A stretch of 64,000 bases of DNA from Azohydromonas sediminis (GTDB taxonomy: Bacteria > Pseudomonadota > Gammaproteobacteria > Burkholderiales > Burkholderiaceae_C), in contig NZ_QOAZ01000014.1 of assembly GCF_003574675.1 (NCBI RefSeq), forward strand, positions 1 to 64,000. The letters are read 5' to 3'. The translations under genes and the position numbers were made by a program. The notes beneath the pieces are model-generated. The model saw only the letters and a program-made list of their open reading frames with translations, made no database searches and was not told the DNA's origin. The first letter of the stretch is position 1; the number at the start of each line of letters is the position of its first letter. Shown here piece by piece: positions 16,953 to 24,612 of this stretch.

Positions 16953-18940
16953 GCCGCGGCGTCGCTGGCCGCGCCAGGCGTGTCGTTCGCCGCCCACTCC
17001 TTCCAGCGGCCCTTGCGCAGGTGCACGAGCAGCAGCGACAGCGCCGCCGGCGTCACGCCCGAGATTCGCGACGCCTGCCCCAGTGTCTGCGGGCGGTGCT
17101 GGCTGAGCTTCTGGCGCACCTCGAACGACAGCGCGGTGACCTGGTCGTAGTCGAGGTCCGGCGGCAGCCACAGGTGCTCGAGCGCCGCGGCGCGCGCGAC
17201 GTCGGCCTGCTGCTTGTCGATGTAGCCGGCGTACTTGGTCGCGATCTCGACCTGCTCGATCACGGCGTCGGCCAGGTCGGTGCCGAGCTCGGCGCGCCAC
17301 GTTTCACGTGAAACCGTCGGCTGCGGCTCGCCGCCACGCCGGGCGACGGCATCGGCGTGCAGTGCGACGACGGCGTCGTAGCCGACGCCGGGCCGACGCA
17401 GCAGATCGACCAGCGCGTATTCGCGCTCGATCGGCTTGCCCAGCAGCCGCTCGGCCAGCGCGGCGTCGACGATGCCGGGGTGCACCCAGGTCGACTTCAG
17501 GCGCTCGCTTTCGCGGGCGATCGCGTCGCGCTTGCGGCAGAAACGGTCCCAGCGAGCATCGTCGACGAGGCCGAGCCGGCGCCCGGTCTCGGTCAGCCGA
17601 AGGTCGGCGTTGTCCTCGCGCAGCTGCAGCCGATACTCGGCGCGGCTCGTGAACATCCGATACGGCTCGCTGACGCCGCGCGTGATCAGGTCGTCGACGA
17701 GCACGCCGAGGTAGGCCTCGTCGCGCCCGGGCAGCCAAGGCTCGCGCCCGAGCACCTGCAGCGCGGCGTTGACGCCGGCGAACAGGCCCTGCGCGGCCGC
17801 CTCTTCGTAGCCCGTCGTGCCGTTGATCTGGCCGGCGAAGAACAGGCCGCGGATCGAGCGCGTCTCGAAGCTCGACGTCAGCGCGCGCGGGTCGAAGTAG
17901 TCGTACTCGATCGCGTAGCCGGGGCGCAGGATGTGCGCCTGCTCGAGCCCGGGCATCGACCGCACCGCGGCGAGCTGGACGTCGAACGGCAGCGAGGTCG
18001 AGATGCCGTTCGGGTAGAACTCGTTCGTGCTGAGCCCCTCCGGCTCGAGGAAGATCTGGTGGCTCGCCTTGTCGGCGAAGCGGTTGATCTTGTCCTCGAT
18101 GCTCGGGCAGTAGCGCGGGCCGACGCCCTCGATCTTGCCGGTGAACATCGGGCTGCGGTCGAAGCCGCTGCGGATGATCTCGTGCGTGCGCTCGTTGGTG
18201 TGCGTGATCCAGCACGGCACCTGGCGCGGGTGCATCGTGCGGTCACCCATGAAGCTGAACACCGGCACCGGGTCGAGGTCGCCCGGCTGCTCGGTGAGCT
18301 TCGAGAAGTCGATCGTGCGCCCGTCCAGCCGCGGCGGCGTACCCGTCTTCAGGCGCCCCTGCGGCAGCTTCAGCTCCTTCAGACGCGCCGACAGCGTCAC
18401 CGCCGGCGGGTCGCCGGCGCGGCCGGCGCTGTAGTTCTGCAGCCCGACGTGGATGCGGCCGTCGAGGAAGGTGCCGGCCGTCAGCACCACCGCGCGGGCG
18501 CGAAAGCGCAGGCCGATCTGCGTCACCGCCCCGACGACGCGGTCGCCCTCGAGCATCAGGTCGTCGACCGCCTGCTGGAACAGCCACAGGTTGGGTTGGT
18601 TCTCGAGCCGGCGACGGATCGCCGCCTTGTAGAGCACGCGGTCGGCCTGCGCCCGCGTCGCCCGCACCGCGGGACCCTTGCTCGAGTTGAGGATGCGGAA
18701 CTGGATGCCGGCCTCGTCGGCAGCCAGCGCCATCGCGCCGCCGAGCGCGTCGACCTCCTTGACCAGGTGGCCCTTGCCGATCCCGCCGATCGACGGGTTG
18801 CAGCTCATCTGGCCGAGCGTCTCGATGTTGTGCGTCAGCAGCAGCGTCGCGCAGCCCATGCGTGCCGCGGCCAGCGCGGCTTCGGTGCCGGCATGGCCAC
18901 CGCCGACGACGATGACGTCGAATTCCTTCGGGTACAGCAC
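16949..18940 (-). CDS. mnmG: tRNA uridine 5-carboxymethylaminomethyl modification enzyme MnmG (GidA)
   Basis: 663 aa FAD protein that with MnmE installs the cmnm5 group on U34 of certain tRNAs. The N-terminal dinucleotide-binding motif is [20 protein letters not shown]; other signatures are [31 protein letters not shown] and [20 protein letters not shown]. Length is slightly above the family's 620-640 residues. It heads the mnmG-rsmG-lysE-parA run and overlaps rsmG by 4 bp. A perfect parS core lies within codons for TVSRET near residue 545. Its partner gene mnmE is at 35561-36976. Confidence 0.97.
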   Translation of the reverse strand: MLYPKEFDVIVVGGGHAGTEAALAAARMGCATLLLTHNIETLGQMSCNPSIGGIGKGHLVKEVDALGGAMALAADEAGIQFRILNSSKGPAVRATRAQADRVLYKAAIRRRLENQPNLWLFQQAVDDLMLEGDRVVGAVTQIGLRFRARAVVLTAGTFLDGRIHVGLQNYSAGRAGDPPAVTLSARLKELKLPQGRLKTGTPPRLDGRTIDFSKLTEQPGDLDPVPVFSFMGDRTMHPRQVPCWITHTNERTHEIIRSGFDRSPMFTGKIEGVGPRYCPSIEDKINRFADKASHQIFLEPEGLSTNEFYPNGISTSLPFDVQLAAVRSMPGLEQAHILRPGYAIEYDYFDPRALTSSFETRSIRGLFFAGQINGTTGYEEAAAQGLFAGVNAALQVLGREPWLPGRDEAYLGVLVDDLITRGVSEPYRMFTSRAEYRLQLREDNADLRLTETGRRLGLVDDARWDRFCRKRDAIARESERLKSTWVHPGIVDAALAERLLGKPIEREYALVDLLRRPGVGYDAVVALHADAVARRGGEPQPTVSRETWRAELGTDLADAVIEQVEIATKYAGYIDKQQADVARAAALEHLWLPPDLDYDQVTALSFEVRQKLSQHRPQTLGQASRISGVTPAALSLLLVHLRKGRWKEWAANDTPGAASDAAA
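17301..17314. other. parS site inside mnmG
   Basis: GTTTCACGTGAAAC is a perfect match to the 14-bp core of the universal parS palindrome TGTTTCACGTGAAACA. The outermost bases are C on both sides instead of T and A. A chance match to a 14-bp palindrome is unlikely, and the site is 2 kb upstream of parA. Confidence 0.85.
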
Positions 18941-18989
18941 GGCGCGGGGAGGCGCCGCCGGGCGGCGCAGAGCGGAGAGTGCCGCAATT

Positions 18990-19217
18990 TTAGGCGGCCG
19001 CCTCCCGCGCCGCCCACCGGCGTCGCCGAAGTCCCTGCGCCCACCGCTTCCACACCGGGTGGCCCCACCAGCGGTCGAAGAGGTAGTGCGCGACGGTATT
19101 GACCGCCGGCTCGACCAGCGTGATCGCGCCGGCGATGGCGACGTCGCCCGTCAGCGCGTAGCTGACACCGAACGCGATGCCGAGGTGGACGATGCCGAAA
19201 CTCAGCGACTTGACCAT
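18990..19217 (-). CDS. Small membrane protein, DUF2061 family
   Basis: 75 aa from [20 protein letters not shown], with two hydrophobic segments and the DUF2061 features of a glycine-rich first helix and [20 protein letters not shown]. The ATG at 19217 is preferred over one 12 codons upstream because AGAGG lies 7 bp ahead of it. Function unknown; it is a short inner-membrane protein ending in a basic tail. It ends 49 bp upstream of the mnmG start and may share transcription with mnmG. Confidence 0.8.
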   Translation of the reverse strand: MVKSLSFGIVHLGIAFGVSYALTGDVAIAGAITLVEPAVNTVAHYLFDRWWGHPVWKRWAQGLRRRRWAAREAAA

Positions 19218-19337
19218 GGCGACCTCTTGTTGAGAACGATTCGTGTTCATCATATGGCGATCGTCATGCCCGCTTCAATAGATAACGTCAATACTCGGCT
19301 TCGATCGCCACCACGCCGCGCTCCCGACAATCGCGCG

Positions 19338-19598
19338 ATGGACTGCCGCCCCGGATGTGGTGCCTGCTGCATCGCACCGTCGATCTCGTCGCCGCTGCCG
19401 GCGTGGCCCGCCGGCAAGCCGGCCGGTGCGCCGTGCCCGCACCTAAGCGACGAGCGGCGCTGCACGCTGTTCGGCGACCCGCGGCGGCCCGCCGTGTGTG
19501 CGTCGCTGCAGCCGGCCCAGGCGATGTGCGGCACCTCGCCCGCCGAAGCGATGGCCACGCTGCGACGCTGGGAACTGCTGACGGCGCCGCAGCGCTGA
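19338..19598 (+). CDS. YkgJ family cysteine cluster protein
   Basis: 86 aa with the cysteine pattern MDCRPGCGACCIAPSISS, then CPHLSDERRCTLFG and VCASLQPAQAMCG. This matches the CxxCxxCC...C family (YkgJ, UPF0153), presumed to bind zinc or an iron-sulfur cluster. The start is fixed by the conserved MDCR; the longer upstream frame overlaps unrelated sequence. It converges with the peptide-exporter gene, with 15 bp between stops. Confidence 0.85.
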   Translation: MDCRPGCGACCIAPSISSPLPAWPAGKPAGAPCPHLSDERRCTLFGDPRRPAVCASLQPAQAMCGTSPAEAMATLRRWELLTAPQR

Positions 19599-19613
19599 AG
19601 CGCCGCAGCGACG

Positions 19614-21773
19614 TCAAAGGCTGCGCCCGGTCGGCATCGAACGCAGGTCCTGCGACACGCGCCCGTCATGCAGCACGATCACGCGCGCCGCGCTGGCGAT
19701 CGTCTCGGGCCGGTGCGCGACGATGATGCGCGTCAGTTCGAGCCTGCGGATCGCCTGGTTGACGAGCCGCTCGTGGTCGACGTCGAGCGCGCTGGTGGCC
19801 TCGTCGAGCAGCAGCACCTGCGGGCGCTTGTACAGCGCGCGCGCGAGCAGGATGCGCTGCTTCTGCCCGCCCGAGATGCTGGCCCCCATGTCACCGACGA
19901 GCGTGTGGTAGCCCATCGGCATCGCCTCGATCTCGTCGTGCACCGCCGCCAGCCGCGCGCACTCCTCGATCCAGCCGTGGTCGGGCTCGGCGTCGAAGAA
20001 GCAGATGTTGTCGGCAATCGAACCGGCGAACAGCTGGTCGTCCTGCATCACGGTGCCGATCATCGTGCGCCAGCGCGCCAGCCCGAGCTGCGCCAGCGGC
20101 TTGCCGCCGACGCGGATCTCGCCCGTCGTCGGCGCGTGGATGCCCACCATCAGCTTGAGCAGCGTCGTCTTGCCGCCGCCCGACGGCCCGACGATGGCCA
20201 GCGACTCGCCCGGCTCGATCAGCAGGTTCACGCCGCGCAGCACCTCGGGCTCGGTGTCGGAGTAGCGGAAGCGCACGCCGTGCAGCTCGAGGCGCGCCGG
20301 CACGTCGCGCCGCTGCGCCGCGGGCAGGTCGGACTCGCGCTCGGGGTCGGCGAGCACGATGTCGGCCAGCCGCTCGCCCTGCAGGCGCAGCATCTTCAGC
20401 TCGACGGCCTTGTCGATCAGGCCCGAGAAGCGCTGCGCGAACTGCTCCTTGTAGGCCAGGAACGCGAACAGCATGCCCACCGACAGCGACTGGTCGAGCA
20501 CCAGCAGCGCGCCGACCCACACCACCGCGACGCGCTCGAGGCCGAACAGCAGCCGGTGCGAGACGTGGAAGCCCAGGTCGAGCTTGCGCGTCGCGAGGTC
20601 GGCGTTCATCGCGTCGACGACGAGGTTCATGAAGCGCGACTGGCGGTCGGCCTGGCGGTTGAACAGCTTGATCGCCTGCACGCCGCGCAGCGACTCGAGG
20701 AAGTGGCTCGACTGCTTGGCCTCGTGCACCAGCGCCTCTTCGGTCGCGTCGCGCAGCGGACGGAAGAAGAGCCAGCGCAGGCCGCCGTACAGCGCCACCG
20801 CGCCGATCGCGATCAGCGTCAGCGTGACGCTGTAGATCGTCATCATCGCGAGCGTCAGCACGACGAGCAGCCCGTCGAGCAGCGCCTCGATGAAGCTCGT
20901 CGTCAGCGTCTTCTGGATCTGCTGCACGGCGCCGAAGCGCGACCAGATGTCGCCGGTGTGGCGGCGCTCGAACCACGCCACCGGCAGGCGCATCAGGTGC
21001 GCGAACACGTTGCCCAGCCACTGCAGGTTCAGCGTCGCCGACAGCACCAGCACCGCCCACGAGCGGATCGCCGCCGTGCCGACCTGGATCAGCACCAGCA
21101 GTGCGAAGCCCACGCCGAGCGTCAGCAGCAGGTCGCGGTCGGCGCTGACCAGCACGCCGTCGACGACCCACTGCAGGTAGAACGGGCTCAGCAGCATGAA
21201 CAGCTCGAGCGCGAGCGCGAGCACGAACACCTGCGCCAGCGAGCGCTTCAGCCCGGTCACGTGGCCGAGCAGCTGCGCCACGCGCACCTGCTGGCGCTCC
21301 TGCCGCGGCGCGAAGTCGGCCATCGGCGCGAGTTCGAGCACGACGCCGGTGAAGTGCCGCGACACCTCGTCGAACTTCAGGCGCCGGATGCCGCGCCCCG
21401 GGTCGTGGATCACGGCCACGCCGCGCCGCACCTCGACGAGCACGACGAAGTGGTTCAGGTCCCAGTGCAGGATGCACGGCGTCGCGAGCGACGCCAGATG
21501 CTCGATCTCGGCGCGCAGCGCGCGCGACTGGAAGCGCAGCTGGTCGGCGAAGCGCACCAGGTCGGCCATCGTCGCGCCCTTGAGCGACAGCGCGAAGCGC
21601 CGGCGCAGCGTCGCCAGATCGGTGTCGTGACCGTGCGCGGCCGCGACCATCGCCAGGCACGCGAGGCCGCACTCGGCGGCCTCGGTCTGCAGCACCATCG
21701 GCACGCGCTTCAGGCCCAGGCCCAGCGCCAAGTCCAGGTGCCAGCGCGCGCCGGCGCTCACGCGTGTCCCCAA
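19614..21773 (-). CDS. C39-peptidase-containing ABC exporter (PCAT) for double-glycine peptides
   Basis: 719 aa. An N-terminal C39 cysteine peptidase (about 22-150) shows Gln29 and catalytic Cys35 in LQTEAAECGLACLAMVA, His near 110 in ILHWDLNHFVVL and Asp near 126 in VIHDPGRG. The membrane domain (about 165-440) has six hydrophobic segments. The ATPase domain has Walker A VGPSGGGKTTLLKL, signature ISGGQKQRILLARAL and Walker B VLLLDEATSALD. PCATs cut double-glycine leaders and export the mature peptide across both membranes with an HlyD-type adaptor and TolC. It is the last gene of the peptide-hlyD-pcat operon, 31 bp behind hlyD. The TTG at 21773 is used as start; a GTG four codons later has a better ribosome-binding site. 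TolC is not in the window. Confidence 0.93.
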   Translation of the reverse strand: MGTRVSAGARWHLDLALGLGLKRVPMVLQTEAAECGLACLAMVAAAHGHDTDLATLRRRFALSLKGATMADLVRFADQLRFQSRALRAEIEHLASLATPCILHWDLNHFVVLVEVRRGVAVIHDPGRGIRRLKFDEVSRHFTGVVLELAPMADFAPRQERQQVRVAQLLGHVTGLKRSLAQVFVLALALELFMLLSPFYLQWVVDGVLVSADRDLLLTLGVGFALLVLIQVGTAAIRSWAVLVLSATLNLQWLGNVFAHLMRLPVAWFERRHTGDIWSRFGAVQQIQKTLTTSFIEALLDGLLVVLTLAMMTIYSVTLTLIAIGAVALYGGLRWLFFRPLRDATEEALVHEAKQSSHFLESLRGVQAIKLFNRQADRQSRFMNLVVDAMNADLATRKLDLGFHVSHRLLFGLERVAVVWVGALLVLDQSLSVGMLFAFLAYKEQFAQRFSGLIDKAVELKMLRLQGERLADIVLADPERESDLPAAQRRDVPARLELHGVRFRYSDTEPEVLRGVNLLIEPGESLAIVGPSGGGKTTLLKLMVGIHAPTTGEIRVGGKPLAQLGLARWRTMIGTVMQDDQLFAGSIADNICFFDAEPDHGWIEECARLAAVHDEIEAMPMGYHTLVGDMGASISGGQKQRILLARALYKRPQVLLLDEATSALDVDHERLVNQAIRRLELTRIIVAHRPETIASAARVIVLHDGRVSQDLRSMPTGRSL

Positions 21774-21804
21774 CGACGTCCCCGCAGCGGCCGCATCGCC
21801 ATCT

Positions 21805-23064
21805 TCAGAGGCGACCGGCCACCGACAGCAGCGGCTCGAAGATCCACTCGATCAGCCGCCGGCGCTCGAGCAGCACATCGGCCTCGAGCTGCATGCCGGC
21901 CGCAAGCGGCTGCTCGCTGCCATAGGCGCGCACCGTCTGCCGCTCGAGCGCCACCGTGATGCGGTACATCGGCTCGTCACGGGCACTGGCGGGCACTTCG
22001 CCGGGCGGCAGCGGCGTGCGCGACACCTGCAGCACGCGACCCTCGTGGTGGCCGAACTTCTGGAACGGGAAGGCCTCGTAGCGCAGCCGCACCGGCTGCC
22101 CGGCGCGAATGAAACCGATCGCGCTCGACGGCGCGTACAGGTGCGCGAGCAGCGCGCCATCGGCGGGCACGACACTCGCGAGCGCCTGCGACGGCGACAC
22201 CGCCTGCCCCGGCTCGGCGAGCACCGCGGTGAGCACGCCGTCGTGCGGTGCGCGCACGAGCAGCCGCCGCTGCGCTTCGCTGTCGATCGCATCGCGCTGC
22301 ACCAGCGCCCGCTCGCGCGCGATCTCGGCGTCGCGCTCGCGCTGGCGCAGCGGCAGTTCGCGAAGCTCGGCCTCGACGGCGGCGATCTCGCGCTCGTGCG
22401 CGGCGCGCGTGCGCGCGAGCGCCTGCAGCTGCGCCTGCAACCCCAGCACCTCCTCCGACCGTGCCTGCACCTGCGCCGACGAGATGAACTGCTCGCGCTG
22501 CAGGTCCTGCAGCCGCGCGAGCGACTGCTGTGCGAGCGCGAGCCGCTGGCGGTGCAGGTCCGCCTCGGCCGCCAGCTGCGCGGCCTCGCGCTGCATCTCG
22601 ACCAGGCGCCTCTGCAGCGCCGTGCGCTGCACCTCGAGCCGCTCGCGCTGCCGCTGCGCCGTCTCCGCGAGGCTGCGCTCGCGCGCCGCCAGCGCCTGCT
22701 GCACCTGCACTTGGGCGTCACCGCCGGCCGTCGCACGGTCGAGCGACAGCACGAACAGCACGTCGCCGCGCTGCACGCGCTGCCCCTCGCCGGCGCGCCG
22801 CTCGAGCACCACGCCGGCCTGCGGCGGCACCAGACGCGCCACACCCGCTTCGGGCACCAGCACGCCGGCCACGCGCGCCTTGCGCGTGTACTCGCCCCAC
22901 GCGAGCGTGGCCAGCGTCAGCCCGAGCGCGACGACGACGGCGCCGGTCAGCACGCTCAGCGACAGCGGCCGCACCAGCTGGATGCTGCCGAGCCAAGCCT
23001 GTCGCTGGTGCTCGACCGCCTCGGGGCGGAAGATGGAGCCGAAGCCGCTTACCTTTGTCCCCAT
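21805..23064 (-). CDS. HlyD/CvaA-type periplasmic adaptor (membrane fusion protein)
   Basis: 419 aa. A single membrane anchor (about 36-58, LSVLTGAVVVALGLTLATLA) is followed by a lipoyl-like half motif (VPPQAGVVLERRAGEGQRVQ), a long coiled coil (about 115-245, rich in Q, R, E and A) and the second half motif with LVRAPHDGVLTAVLAEPGQA. The C-terminal beta domain includes GFIRAGQPVRLRYEAFPFQK, as in CvaA/HlyD adaptors of bacteriocin exporters. It links the PCAT to an outer-membrane TolC channel. Its ATG overlaps the last 16 bp of the peptide precursor gene in another frame, so translation of precursor and adaptor are probably coupled. Confidence 0.93.
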   Translation of the reverse strand: MGTKVSGFGSIFRPEAVEHQRQAWLGSIQLVRPLSLSVLTGAVVVALGLTLATLAWGEYTRKARVAGVLVPEAGVARLVPPQAGVVLERRAGEGQRVQRGDVLFVLSLDRATAGGDAQVQVQQALAARERSLAETAQRQRERLEVQRTALQRRLVEMQREAAQLAAEADLHRQRLALAQQSLARLQDLQREQFISSAQVQARSEEVLGLQAQLQALARTRAAHEREIAAVEAELRELPLRQRERDAEIARERALVQRDAIDSEAQRRLLVRAPHDGVLTAVLAEPGQAVSPSQALASVVPADGALLAHLYAPSSAIGFIRAGQPVRLRYEAFPFQKFGHHEGRVLQVSRTPLPPGEVPASARDEPMYRITVALERQTVRAYGSEQPLAAGMQLEADVLLERRRLIEWIFEPLLSVAGRL

Positions 23065-23222
23065 CCGCCCTTGGGCAGCAGGCCGCCGGCGACCTTGGTC
23101 AGGTCCTGCAGCTCGAGCGTGCGCGGCTGCGACTCGCGCGACTCGTGCTTGGGCGTCTCGACCGCCGGCTTGGCGTCGCGCACGCGGTCAGGGGTCTTGA
23201 CTTTGGAACGGGACTTGAACAT
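23049..23222 (-). CDS. Double-glycine-leader secreted peptide precursor (57 aa)
   Basis: 57-codon gene, too short for usual cut-offs. It begins MFKSRSKVKTPDRV and ends RTLELQDLTKVAGG-LLPKGGWGQR. The leader tail matches the double-glycine consensus: Leu at -12, Asp at -8, Leu at -7, Val at -4 and Gly-Gly at -2/-1. Cleavage by the C39 domain encoded two genes on would free the 10-residue LLPKGGWGQR. AAGGAGG lies 5 bp before the ATG, a near-perfect ribosome-binding site. A lux box and -10 element precede it, and hlyD overlaps its 3' end. A core this short suggests a signal or small effector rather than a pore-forming bacteriocin; no modification enzyme is nearby. No homologue is known to me, so the function is inference. 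Confidence 0.8.
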   Translation of the reverse strand: MFKSRSKVKTPDRVRDAKPAVETPKHESRESQPRTLELQDLTKVAGGLLPKGGWGQR

Positions 23223-23260
23223 GGCGCCTCCTTGAACGTGGCTTCGGTGGAACCGAAGTC

Positions 23261-23266
23261 ATTCAA
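23261..23266 (-). promoter_or_regulatory. Candidate -10 element of the peptide-hlyD-pcat promoter
   Basis: TTGAAT on the reverse strand (4 of 6 to TATAAT). With a start near 23254, the lux box centre at 23297.5 would sit about 43 bp upstream, the standard position for LuxR activation. A hairpin CTTCGGT-TCC-ACCGAAG follows in the leader at 23241-23257. Confidence 0.4.
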
Positions 23267-23287
23267 GCAGCGCCGCCCGCGGCGCGA

Positions 23288-23307
23288 AACTGTCAACTCT
23301 TACAGGG
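23288..23307. promoter_or_regulatory. lux box upstream of the peptide precursor operon
   Basis: AACTGTCAACTCTTACAGGG contains the LuxR-family core CTG-N10-CAG (CTGT...ACAG inverted repeat) and agrees with the Vibrio fischeri lux box at 13 of 20 positions. It lies between the LuxR-type gene and the peptide gene, 66 bp before the peptide ATG. It predicts direct control of the peptide operon by the adjacent regulator. Confidence 0.75.
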
Positions 23308-23319
23308 TCGCGCCGCCGG

Positions 23320-24030
23320 TCAGTCGATCAGCCCCAGGCGCAGCGCCTTGACGACGGCCTGATGCTTCGTCGTGCAGCCGAGCTTGTGCGTTGCATTGCT
23401 CAGGTGCATCACGGCCGTGCGTTCGCTGATGCCCAGGATCGTGCCGACCTCCCACGCCGTCTTGCCCTCCATCGTCCAGCGCAGCACCTCGAGCTCGCGC
23501 GGCGTCAGGTTCGGCGTCTGCGGCCGGTGCTCGGCCGACACGAGGACGCGGAATGCCGCGTCCTGCGCGTGCACCGCGAACAGTTGCAGGTGCGCGACGA
23601 TGCGCGTGAGTTCGTCCACGTCGTCGGGCAGCGGCTGGTCGCGGTCGACGCCGAGCACGAAGTGGTTGCCCTCGGGCAGGTGCAGCGCCATCGCGATGCC
23701 GGTGCGAAAACCGAAGGCCGCCTGCTGCTCCCACAGATCGCCGGCGCCCTCGCGCGTGTAGGTCGCCTGGTTCCACAGGATCGGCACCGACTTGCGCCGC
23801 AGGTGCTGCATCACCGGATCGCGCCGCCACGCCTGGACGTCGACGTAGACGTTCTCGTAGCCCGACGGAATGTTGCCCACCGACACGAACTCGGTGTCGC
23901 GGCCGCGGTCGACGACGGCGATCGCCGACACCGTCGTGAAGCCCAGCCGCTCGGCGACCCGCACGACCGCCTCGCGGAACGACTCGCGGTCGTTGGCCGC
24001 CAGCACCGAACGGAACTCGCTTTGCAGCAT
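23320..24030 (-). CDS. LuxR-type quorum-sensing transcriptional regulator
   Basis: 236 aa. The N-terminal autoinducer-binding domain (about 1-165) keeps, in TraR-style numbering anchored on the DP pair, Tyr61, Asp70-Pro71 (RRDPVM), Trp85 (ILW) and a glycine at the 113 region (FGFRTG); position 57, usually Trp, is Tyr. The C-terminal HTH has LTPRELEVLRWTMEGKTAWE and ISERTAVMHLSNATHKLG, with the conserved Glu, Leu and Gly. Two lux boxes, one on each side of the gene, are its likely targets. No luxI-type synthase is visible in the window, so it is either a solo receptor or paired with a distant synthase. The peptide operon begins 98 bp downstream on the same strand. Confidence 0.92.
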   Translation of the reverse strand: MLQSEFRSVLAANDRESFREAVVRVAERLGFTTVSAIAVVDRGRDTEFVSVGNIPSGYENVYVDVQAWRRDPVMQHLRRKSVPILWNQATYTREGAGDLWEQQAAFGFRTGIAMALHLPEGNHFVLGVDRDQPLPDDVDELTRIVAHLQLFAVHAQDAAFRVLVSAEHRPQTPNLTPRELEVLRWTMEGKTAWEVGTILGISERTAVMHLSNATHKLGCTTKHQAVVKALRLGLID

Positions 24031-24066
24031 CGAGGTGGCGTCGTCGGGTCGGTTCCCCAGCGGGCG

Positions 24067-24086
24067 ACCTGCAAGCCTTTACAGGT
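24067..24086. promoter_or_regulatory. lux box between luxR-type gene and divergent gene
   Basis: ACCTGCAAGCCTTTACAGGT matches the V. fischeri lux box ACCTGTAGGATCGTACAGGT at 14 of 20 positions, including both outer halves ACCTG and ACAGGT. For the plus-strand gene a -10 candidate (TATACC, 24113-24118) is well placed downstream. Control of the regulator itself from the same site is also possible. Confidence 0.8.
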
Positions 24087-24157
24087 TGTGAACAGGCAGG
24101 GCTTCGCAAGACTATACCGACACGGATGCGCGCCGACGCGCGAGCGAGGACCGACAC

Positions 24158-24601
24158 ATGCCCCCTGCCTGGACCCTGCGTGCCTGGCCCCCGGTGTACC
24201 GGGCGGTCGGCCAGCCGCTGCCGCGGCACTTCGAGCACCACGGCACCCACGTCTTCTCCACCGACGCGCACGCGCGCACGCCGGCCGGCCAGACGATGTG
24301 GGTGTGGCCCTGCGACGACGGCCACGTCGGCGTCGCGTGGGACTGGGTGCAGGTCTCGCGCGGCGTCGTCGCGATGCTCGACCCGATGGCCGTGCTGACC
24401 AACCTGAAGCTGCTCGGCGACGCCGGCGAAGTGCTGACCGCGTGGCAGGCCGCGCGCCACCTCAATGCGATCGTCGTCGCGCTGCCGTGGCAGCGCGAGG
24501 TCCACCGCACCCTCGAGGGGGGCGGTGACCGCGCAGCCGTGCCGGCCCCGCGACGGCGCGCCCTGCCCGCGACCGCGACGCCGGTGCCGATCCCCCGGTA
24601 G
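24158..24601 (+). CDS. Uncharacterised protein in the LuxR cassette
   Basis: 147 aa, no signal peptide or membrane segment. It contains the aromatic segment MWVWPCDDGHVGVAWDWVQV followed by SRGVVAMLDPMAVLTNLKLL, and ends in a basic, proline-rich tail. GAGGA lies about 10 bp before the ATG. I do not recognise the family with confidence; small LuxR-adjacent proteins such as DUF4902 or RsaM-like regulators are possibilities that a profile search would settle. Its position behind a strong lux box, divergent from the regulator, makes it a probable member of the quorum-sensing regulon, perhaps a modulator or an immunity factor. That role is inference. Confidence 0.6.
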   Translation: MPPAWTLRAWPPVYRAVGQPLPRHFEHHGTHVFSTDAHARTPAGQTMWVWPCDDGHVGVAWDWVQVSRGVVAMLDPMAVLTNLKLLGDAGEVLTAWQAARHLNAIVVALPWQREVHRTLEGGGDRAAVPAPRRRALPATATPVPIPR

Positions 24602-24612
24602 GTGCGACCGGC

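Noticed and set aside
21762-21808. Mini-frame MAMRPLRGRRWGHA between hlyD and the exporter gene
   Set aside because: Only 14 codons, no leader motif and no conserved feature; probably chance.
23058-23070. Second Gly-Gly (PKGG-WGQR) as the cleavage site of the precursor
   Set aside because: The residues before it do not match the -12, -7 and -4 pattern, and it would leave only four residues; the first Gly-Gly matches well.
23099-23296. 65-aa frame overlapping the peptide precursor on the same strand
   Set aside because: Out of frame with the ribosome-binding site and leader motif; composition is Arg/Ser-rich as in shadow frames.
24500-24601. LEGGG in the 147-aa protein as a second double-glycine leader
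   Set aside because: It is near the C terminus, lacks the hydrophobic spacing of a leader, and the following tail is Arg/Pro-rich and low in complexity.
19614-24601. A luxI-type synthase in the quorum-sensing cassette
   Set aside because: The only unassigned gene (24158-24601) lacks the conserved Arg, Trp and Asp pattern of LuxI proteins.
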